From Treponema sp. (GTDB lineage: Bacteria; Spirochaetota; Spirochaetia; Treponematales; Treponemataceae), in assembly GCA_004554075.1 (NCBI GenBank), contig SFOB01000165.1, forward strand, positions 1 to 7,326: a DNA stretch of 7,326 nt, read 5' to 3'. The notes beneath the pieces are model-generated. The model did no database searches. It saw nothing but the letters and a program-made list of their open reading frames with translations, and was not told the origin of the DNA. A program made the position numbers and the translations under genes. Below, one piece after another: positions 1-4,485 of the stretch (its first letter is position 1; each line of letters starts with the position of its first letter).

Positions 1-647
1 CACGTCTCGCAAATCTTGCTACAGCATTTCAATCACAATTTATGGCAAATGTGCCTAATGATAATATAACAACAGAAAATGCCATGACGAATACGTTCAA
101 TTTTCAAATACTAACGTATAAGGATATGAGACAGAATTATACCATTGATGCTTTATTAACCAATATAATATATATCATTTCCAATGACAACAATGAAACA
201 AGAGACTTCGTTTTGTTGGCATCATCAACAAAATTGCTGCGTGGTATAGATACCCTTTATCGTCAAAAGACAAATGAGGAAACGGAAATAACCTTTATTT
301 CAACCGAAGCTCTTGAAAGGTTAAAGCAAATACATCACGTTACTGATGAAAAGACTGCTAATTGGAAATTTAATAGGGATTTTGAAGCACTTGAGAGAAC
401 AAGAAAGCAGTTGTTTACCACGGATAAGCGATGCCTAAAAATCTCTACAATTCAAAGTTTTAAAGGATGGGAATCTCCTTCCGTTATAGTCATTCTTGAA
501 AGTGACTTTGCTTTACCCAATACGACATACCGTCCGATGTCGCCTCAAACAATATACACGGCGATAACTCGAGCAAGGGAGAACATGTATATAATTAATA
601 TTGGCAATGATACATATCATGACTTTTTTTATAATCAAGCATTATGA
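1..647 (+). CDS. UvrD-like superfamily 1 helicase, C-terminal part (5' end outside window)
   Basis: The reading frame is already open at base 3 and runs without a stop to 647, so the first ATG at 42 is probably internal; about 214 C-terminal residues are visible. Two helicase signatures stand out: STIQSFKGWE (bases 444-473), matching motif V of UvrD/Rep-type superfamily 1 helicases, and YTAITRAR (555-578), matching motif VI with its nucleotide-contacting arginine. The protein ends about 23 residues after motif VI, as expected for a UvrD_C_2-type C-terminal domain. Walker A and B motifs would lie upstream of the window. Enzymes of this class translocate on single-stranded DNA or RNA using ATP; the substrate here is unknown. 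Its stop overlaps the start of the TerB-like gene (ATGA), implying translational coupling. The gene is AT-rich like its two downstream neighbours. The family call is fairly firm; the subfamily is not. Confidence 0.82.
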   Translation, partial: RLANLATAFQSQFMANVPNDNITTENAMTNTFNFQILTYKDMRQNYTIDALLTNIIYIISNDNNETRDFVLLASSTKLLRGIDTLYRQKTNEETEITFISTEALERLKQIHHVTDEKTANWKFNRDFEALERTRKQLFTTDKRCLKISTIQSFKGWESPSVIVILESDFALPNTTYRPMSPQTIYTAITRARENMYIINIGNDTYHDFFYNQAL

Positions 648-949
648 ATAGTTTTACAACAATAGAAAAATACGCCATCGTAAAAGTTCTTTCTCACATA
701 ATGAAAGCAGATGGCATTGTTCATCCTAAAGAGGAGGAATATATGGATAAAATATATAGTGACTTTTCTATAACAATCCATGATTTAGAGGATATCTCAA
801 ACATTGATGATATACAAACAAAACTAATTATCTGTGGAATGTCTGGTGAGAAAAAGACCTTCACTAACGCTTTATTCGTTGGTATGGCTAAGGCAGATGG
901 AATGATACACCCTAAAGAAATGGAAATCATTAATCAATTTTTTATTTGA
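644..949 (+). CDS. TerB-like small protein, possibly shortened by a frameshift
   Basis: A 101-residue mostly helical protein with two near-identical acidic motifs, KADGIVHPKE (residues 21-30) and KADGMIHPKE (83-92). This twofold D-G-x-x-H-P-K-E pattern is typical of the TerB/TerB-like fold, whose acidic clusters are thought to bind divalent metal. TerB domains occur in tellurite-resistance clusters and in many stress, processing and defence loci; no Ter operon is visible here, so a tellurite role should not be assumed. The ATG lies inside the TGA of the helicase gene (ATGA overlap), so the two are probably coupled and may work together. The protein ends abruptly in QFFI just after a T6 run (938-943), and is shorter than the ~130-150 residues common for the fold. 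Skipping one base there would add about 30 residues, ending at the TAG at 1023-1025. The family call is moderately firm. Confidence 0.75.
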   Translation: MNSFTTIEKYAIVKVLSHIMKADGIVHPKEEEYMDKIYSDFSITIHDLEDISNIDDIQTKLIICGMSGEKKTFTNALFVGMAKADGMIHPKEMEIINQFFI

Positions 950-1058
950 TAATAATTGGGGAACCTTTATTTGCGATTCCGTGATTAATGCTCTCCAGGA
1001 ATACCAAAATAATTCGAATAGATAGCAAACAAGGGTATAATAAAAATTATTAAAACAT

Positions 1059-1817
1059 ATGAAGACATATATATTAGATTCAATAAATAGGTTGAAACGT
1101 TATGGTGAAAACCTAGATGTAAAAACAATACTATGTAATAAGTCGTGGCAAATATTCAATGACTCGGGAGAAAAGGAATTGTATATATTCCAAGAAAATG
1201 GAGATATTTTGCTTTCTACTAATGGTATTGTAAGTCAAGGAAAGTGGCAATATATCTCTGCAAATAAAAGTATATTGATATCAGTTAAGGACAAATCTTA
1301 TATGCTGCATCCGTCTTTTTCTATTAACAATATCATGGCAATGAATCTTGATGGTACAGAAAGTTATATGCTAATGATAGAGGAACAAAGCCTTCTTGCT
1401 CTTCAAGTGAAAACGCTTGAAGACCTGAATAATTATTTATTATCTATTGAAAATGAAGTCGTGCATAAGGAAAAGGAAGTGAAACAAAGAGAAGAGGAAG
1501 AAATACAGAAACAAGAAGCATTGAAAGAATGGTTTGCGAATAAAAAACAAATACTTGATTCTAATGAAGAATATAAACGTAACAAGAAAATGTTAAAGTC
1601 ACATATTGCAGCTTGTTTTTTATTCCCCATAGTATCCTTATTATTTTTTATGAATTCATGGGATAAGGAAACTGCAATAATTGGAACTGTTATAGTTTTT
1701 TTCTCCTTTATCTTTCCAATCATTAAGATTTGTTTATATGATTCAAAATGTAATGAAATTAGTGGGAAACAACAGAAAAACTATATAGAAAACTATATAA
1801 AAGAAATGAGAAAGTAG
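1059..1817 (+). CDS. Unrecognised membrane-anchored protein with coiled coil
   Basis: I do not recognise this 252-residue protein. Three parts can be seen. Residues 25-105 alternate hydrophobic and polar residues with several turns (for example QENGDILLSTNG), suggesting a small beta-rich domain, perhaps lipocalin-like or barrel-like. Residues about 130-180 are very rich in E and K with heptad-like spacing, a likely coiled coil. Two strongly hydrophobic stretches, about 182-199 and 206-226, look like a membrane hairpin, followed by a basic tail of about 25 residues. There is no N-terminal signal peptide, so the beta domain and coiled coil are probably cytoplasmic. The start is the first ATG after an A-rich leader; the 109 bases upstream show no convincing promoter, only an AT-rich TATAAT-like stretch near 1035. 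It follows the helicase/TerB pair and may belong to the same operon. Composition is very AT-rich (16 G+C in bases 1561-1620). Confidence 0.7.
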   Translation: MKTYILDSINRLKRYGENLDVKTILCNKSWQIFNDSGEKELYIFQENGDILLSTNGIVSQGKWQYISANKSILISVKDKSYMLHPSFSINNIMAMNLDGTESYMLMIEEQSLLALQVKTLEDLNNYLLSIENEVVHKEKEVKQREEEEIQKQEALKEWFANKKQILDSNEEYKRNKKMLKSHIAACFLFPIVSLLFFMNSWDKETAIIGTVIVFFSFIFPIIKICLYDSKCNEISGKQQKNYIENYIKEMRK

Positions 1818-1830
1818 TATTTTATATGTA

Positions 1831-1956
1831 TGGCTACAACAGATAAATTTAAAGGCGTTATTTTCGGTCAAGCAATTGGCGATGCTCTTGACTTGGAAGC
1901 TTATTCATTTTCCTACTATGATACGCAATGCAAATCCATTTCAAACCTATTTTGAA
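1831..1956 (+). pseudogene. ADP-ribosylglycohydrolase-like gene, truncated after ~20 codons
   Basis: The ATG at 1831 opens a frame of 41 codons. Its first 20 residues, MATTDKFKGVIFGQAIGDAL, match the N-terminus of the ADP-ribosylglycohydrolase (DraG/ARH) family, in which an F-x-G-x-x-x-G-x-x-x-G-D-A-L-G helix opens the protein and supplies acidic metal-binding residues. Intact members are about 250-350 residues and continue G-L-G-x-x-x-E; here the match stops at about base 1894 and an unrelated tail runs to a TGA inside an inverted repeat. These enzymes remove ADP-ribose from proteins or nucleic acids; this remnant cannot be active. It begins 13 bases after the membrane-protein gene, as if once the next gene of that operon. 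The tail may be translated but is probably meaningless. The family call rests on a short but characteristic match. Confidence 0.68.
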
Positions 1957-1962
1957 ATGGAT
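1934..1962. repeat. Perfect 12-bp inverted repeat (hairpin)
   Basis: Bases 1934-1945 (ATCCATTTCAAA) are the exact reverse complement of 1951-1962, with a 5-base loop CCTAT. The TGA ending the broken ADP-ribosylglycohydrolase frame lies in the right arm, and the last three bases of this repeat are the first three of the next, larger one. It could act as a weak terminator for the left-hand operon, but the nearest T run (1971-1975) begins 8 bases past the stem, so this is not a classical intrinsic terminator. It may equally be a scar of the rearrangement at this junction. Confidence 0.7.
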
Positions 1963-2022
1963 AAGCATTGTTTTTGAAAAAACAACGTAAAAACGTTGCG
2001 TTTTTCAAAAACAATGCTTATC
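1960..2022. repeat. 63-bp quasi-palindrome over the satD-like promoter
   Basis: Outer arms 1960-1981 and 2001-2022 are perfect 22-base reverse complements. After a small internal bulge (A at 1982 opposite CG at 1999-2000) an inner 6-bp stem follows (CAACGT 1983-1988 with ACGTTG 1993-1998), closed by a 4-base AAAA loop. The right arm forms most of the promoter of the SatD-like gene, so the left arm is an inverted partial copy of that promoter; the TTTG part of the -7 box is not copied. Such a near-perfect fold-back is typical of template switching during replication, but could also serve as an operator for a dimeric regulator. The element is seen directly; its origin and role are inference. 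Confidence 0.85.
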
Positions 2023-2026
2023 TTTG
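1995..2026 (+). promoter_or_regulatory. Bacteroidota-type promoter for the satD-like operon
   Basis: TATCTTTG at 2019-2026 fits the Bacteroidota -7 consensus TAnnTTTG exactly. GTTG at 1995-1998 sits 20 bases upstream and fits the -33 TTTG box with one mismatch, at the usual 19-21 base spacing. Transcription would start near 2033, about 10 bases before the ATG at 2043. This excludes the longer in-frame start at 1968, which lies upstream of the promoter core. Everything from the -33 box to the first half of the -7 box lies in the palindrome, so hairpin extrusion or a regulator bound there would affect initiation. Confidence 0.72.
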
Positions 2027-2042
2027 CCCCAAAAACAGTGAT

Positions 2043-2684
2043 ATGAGCATAAAAGGAGTGATAACTGGGGATATTGTGGATTCTACTTCCATCCCTATAG
2101 AAAAGAGGGCAGGCTTGCTTGAATGTATGTCGTCGGTGCTTGATGACATTAAGCAGTCGTATTCTCTCAATTATGAATACTTCAGAGGTGACAGCGTACA
2201 AATAGTCGTTGACAATCCGTCGGATTCTTTAGTCGTGTCCATTTTATTTCGGGTTGGCTTAAAGGTCAAGACAGAAAAGGAACTTTCTATTATGTGCGAT
2301 GTAAGGCTTTCTGTTGGTATTGGTATGACTGAGTTCCTTGGTGGTAATGTCAATGTATCGGATGGAGAGGCTTTCCGGTTGTCTGGAAGGGCGCTTGACC
2401 AAATGGGCAAGTCAACATTTTGCCTTTCTACACCTTGGGAGGAGATTAATGAAGAGTTTGGTGTGAGCCTGCCATTTGTTGATGATATCGTCAGCGGTTT
2501 GACAACAGGACAAGCCTCTGCTTTGTACTATTCTCTCTTGAAAAACTTCACAAAGAAGGAGATAGCGTCTGTAATGGGACAGACGAGCCAGAATGTAAGC
2601 AGGTTGCTGATACTTGCAAAGGAAAAGCAGATACGGAATCTAATAAACAGGTTCAGAACAGTAATAACATCTAAAACAGCTTAA
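2043..2684 (+). CDS. SatD-like protein with C-terminal helix-turn-helix
   Basis: A 213-residue soluble protein. The N-terminus KGVITGDIVDS (residues 4-14), then FRGDS (47-51), VGIG (91-94) and GEAFRLSGRALD (108-119), match the SatD family, named after a gene of the streptococcal acid-tolerance sat operon; the biochemical function is not established. The layout of GD, FRGD and VGIG motifs recalls nucleotide-cyclase-like folds, but this is only a resemblance. Residues about 165-192 (FTKKEIASVMGQTSQNVSRLL) look like a helix-turn-helix of sigma-70 region-4 type, so the protein may bind DNA, perhaps its own palindromic promoter. ATG 2043 is chosen because the family begins M-x-x-x-x-V-I-T-G-D and a promoter lies just upstream. 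The stop is 4 bases before the DUF3307 gene, a pairing I recall from other genomes. G+C is clearly higher than in the left operon (32 in bases 2341-2400). Confidence 0.75.
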   Translation: MSIKGVITGDIVDSTSIPIEKRAGLLECMSSVLDDIKQSYSLNYEYFRGDSVQIVVDNPSDSLVVSILFRVGLKVKTEKELSIMCDVRLSVGIGMTEFLGGNVNVSDGEAFRLSGRALDQMGKSTFCLSTPWEEINEEFGVSLPFVDDIVSGLTTGQASALYYSLLKNFTKKEIASVMGQTSQNVSRLLILAKEKQIRNLINRFRTVITSKTA

Positions 2685-2688
2685 CAAT

Positions 2689-3390
2689 ATGTCGATACTA
2701 TTACGATTACTTTTAGCACATATCATTGCTGATTTCTTTCTCCAAACAAAATGGATGGTAGAGGGAAAGGAAAATGGAGGTAAGAGAAGCAAGGTGATGC
2801 TCACTTTGCATAGTATTATCCATTCGCTGATGGCATATCTTATAGTCGGAGATTGGTCTTTATGGTATATTGCAATAGTCATCTTCGTAACACATTTCAT
2901 TATAGACTGGTGCAAGATAATGTTTCGTGGGAAAAGTGTTTCCGCATTTTTAATTGACCAATTATCACATGTGGCAGTTATTTTTGTATTGTGGATGACC
3001 ATCTTGCCAGGTAATGTTTCGGATATAATCAAAGAAGGTACAGATATTCTTCCTGATAACATTTTGATGATAGTTGTTGCGTATGCAATGGTGTTACGTC
3101 CTTCGGCAATCCTCATGTCATTGCTGTTGAAAAGGTGGCATCTGTCTAGTATGGCTAACAGTAGTCTTCCCGAAGCAGGAAAGTGGATAGGTTATTTGGA
3201 GCGAATCCTTATTCTTACTTTTGTGATTACTGACAATATGGAAGGTGTAGGATTCTTGCTTGCGGCAAAGTCTGTATTCCGTTTCGGAGACTTGAATAAA
3301 GCTAAAGACATTAAGACTACTGAATATGTGATGTTGGGAACAATGACAAGTTTTGCAATAGCAATAATTGTTGGTTTATTGGTTAAATGA
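2689..3390 (+). CDS. DUF3307 integral membrane protein
   Basis: A 233-residue, strongly hydrophobic protein with about five or six membrane helices. It carries the charged and histidine residues typical of DUF3307 within membrane segments: LLLAHIIADFFLQTKW at the N-terminus (H11, D15, Q19), LHSIIH (H41, H45), FVTHFIIDWCK (H69, D73) and FLIDQLSH (D90, Q91, H94). The C-terminal half has the second family block, GKWIGYLER (164-172) and GFLLAAKSVFRFGDL (188-202), so the protein is full length. The conserved H/D/Q pattern suggests a metal site or ion pathway, but no function is established. It begins 4 bases after the SatD-like gene, so the two are almost certainly co-transcribed and probably act together: a soluble, possibly DNA-binding partner and a membrane partner. 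The regulator pseudogene starts 14 bases downstream without a visible promoter of its own. Confidence 0.78.
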   Translation: MSILLRLLLAHIIADFFLQTKWMVEGKENGGKRSKVMLTLHSIIHSLMAYLIVGDWSLWYIAIVIFVTHFIIDWCKIMFRGKSVSAFLIDQLSHVAVIFVLWMTILPGNVSDIIKEGTDILPDNILMIVVAYAMVLRPSAILMSLLLKRWHLSSMANSSLPEAGKWIGYLERILILTFVITDNMEGVGFLLAAKSVFRFGDLNKAKDIKTTEYVMLGTMTSFAIAIIVGLLVK

Positions 3391-3404
3391 ACAATTAATG
3401 TATT

Positions 3405-4423
3405 ATGCCCACAAACAAGAATGCAATGACTCGATATAAGATACTGGATGAGCTGTTGAGCAACCAGTATCATGATTACTCACTCAACGATTTGACGGAG
3501 GAGGTGAACCATAGGTTGGAGGAGTGTGGTCAGTCGGTATCTCGAAGGATGATAGAGAAGGATATACACTATCTGGAATATGAAGGACCTTTTCAAGTGC
3601 TAATCAAGAGATATAGCAAGCCGGCTTACGACTATGACAAGCAAAAGACGGTCAGCAAGCAATGTCTTAGATATGAGGATCCAAAATTTTCCATATTCAG
3701 CAAGACACTGACCGACGATGAGGAATATCTTATTGGTGAGACATTGTCATTGCTTGGTCAGTTTGACGGTCTTCCAAATCTTGATGCGCTTGAAGGATTG
3801 CGTTGCGGATGGGGTGTGAAGAGGAATGATAGAAATATTATATCATTCACAAAGAATCCGCTTGAAGGAACGAGAGTGTTCGGCGAACTATTCACGGTCA
3901 TGAGGAGGAACGGCAGGTGAATCTGCACCCGTATCTCTTGAGGGAGTACAACAGAAGATGGTATGTGGTTGGGGCTGCAGAGGAAGATAATGCAATGCTT
4001 ACTTTTGCCTTGGAAAGAATATTGAAGATAGTGCCGTTGCCTTCACATAAATATATGGAATATGAGGGAGACATTAATGAGTGGTATGAAGATATCGTCG
4101 GTGTGACCAATCTGAAGGATAGTCCAGTATATGAGATATATTTCTGGGTAAGTGACATATCAAAAGATTATGTCAAGACCAAGCCTATTCATGAATCGCA
4201 AAGAACATTAAACGAGGCGAAAACAGCCGAGATGCAAGAGAAGTATAAATCATTGAAAGATGGGCAGTTCTTCCGTATAGATTGCAAATATAACTACGAA
4301 CTCATACGTGAACTGACTTCTTTTGGAAAAGAGCTGATTGTGCTTGAGCCTGAGCATATATATAATAAGGTGAAAGAGAGAATTAATGGAATGATTGAAG
4401 AATATGAGAAATTGCGAACATAG
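3405..4423 (+). pseudogene. WYL-domain transcriptional regulator, frame broken by internal deletion
   Basis: The first frame (3405-3920) encodes MPTNKNAMTRYKILDELL, an N-terminal winged helix-turn-helix (residues ~8-62, with SRRMIEKDIHYLE as recognition region) and the linker typical of long Bacteroidota WYL regulators, up to NPLEGTRVFGELFTV. A stop follows at 3918-3920. The second frame (to 4423) carries the rest of the WYL domain: EEERQVNLHPYLLREYNRRW from 3902, then FALERI, PSHKYMEYEGDINEWYEDIVGV, KDYVKTKPIHESQ and a C-terminal dimer/effector segment. In intact relatives roughly 20 or more residues (first strands of the WYL fold) lie between these blocks; they are absent, so the lesion near 3900-3904 is a deletion whose length is not a multiple of three, not a one-base error. 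WYL proteins often repress neighbouring defence genes by binding palindromes. The N-terminal fragment (171 residues) could still bind DNA. Confidence 0.78.
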
Positions 4424-4432
4424 CGTTCGTAA
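4412..4432. promoter_or_regulatory. Candidate operator palindrome upstream of the sensor-kinase gene
   Basis: TTGCGAAC, 5 bases, GTTCGTAA: 8-base arms with one mismatch (which would still form G:U in RNA). It covers the stop codon of the WYL gene (4421-4423) and sits where the -33 region of the promoter with the -7 box at 4441 would be. A dimeric regulator bound here would block transcription of the kinase gene. The WYL protein encoded just upstream is the obvious candidate, since BrxR/CapW-type WYL regulators bind palindromes before defence operons. The repeat is seen directly; its operator role is inferred. Confidence 0.5.
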
Positions 4433-4440
4433 ATGTGCCG

Positions 4441-4448
4441 TAACTTTG
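4441..4448 (+). promoter_or_regulatory. -7 box of promoter for the sensor-kinase operon
   Basis: TAACTTTG matches the Bacteroidota -7 consensus TAnnTTTG exactly. At the expected 19-21 base distance upstream there is no TTTG or TTG; the palindrome 4412-4432 occupies that space, which suggests a promoter needing or blocked by a bound regulator. Transcription would start near 4455, leaving an A-rich leader of about 30 bases before the ATG at 4486, without a Shine-Dalgarno motif, as is usual in this phylum. Confidence 0.6.
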
Positions 4449-4485
4449 CATCGTCAAAATAAAAGTAGAACCAAAAAGAAACGAA

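Noticed and set aside
950..1058. Possible promoter before the 252-residue protein gene
   Set aside because: A TATAAT-like stretch near 1035 and a TTTATTTGC near 967 are present, but neither fits TAnnTTTG with a -33 box, so no promoter is called.
1968..2042. Longer in-frame start (ATG 1968) for the SatD-like gene
   Set aside because: It lies inside the quasi-palindrome and upstream of the -7 box at 2019-2026; the extra residues are the translated palindrome and are not part of the SatD family N-terminus.
2640..3116. 158-codon open frame on the - strand
   Set aside because: It lies wholly opposite the well-supported DUF3307 gene and the end of the SatD-like gene, and shows no recognisable domain.
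3405..4423. Programmed ribosomal frameshift in the WYL gene
   Set aside because: No slippery heptamer is seen at the junction, and conserved sequence is missing between the two frames, which a frameshift alone would not explain.
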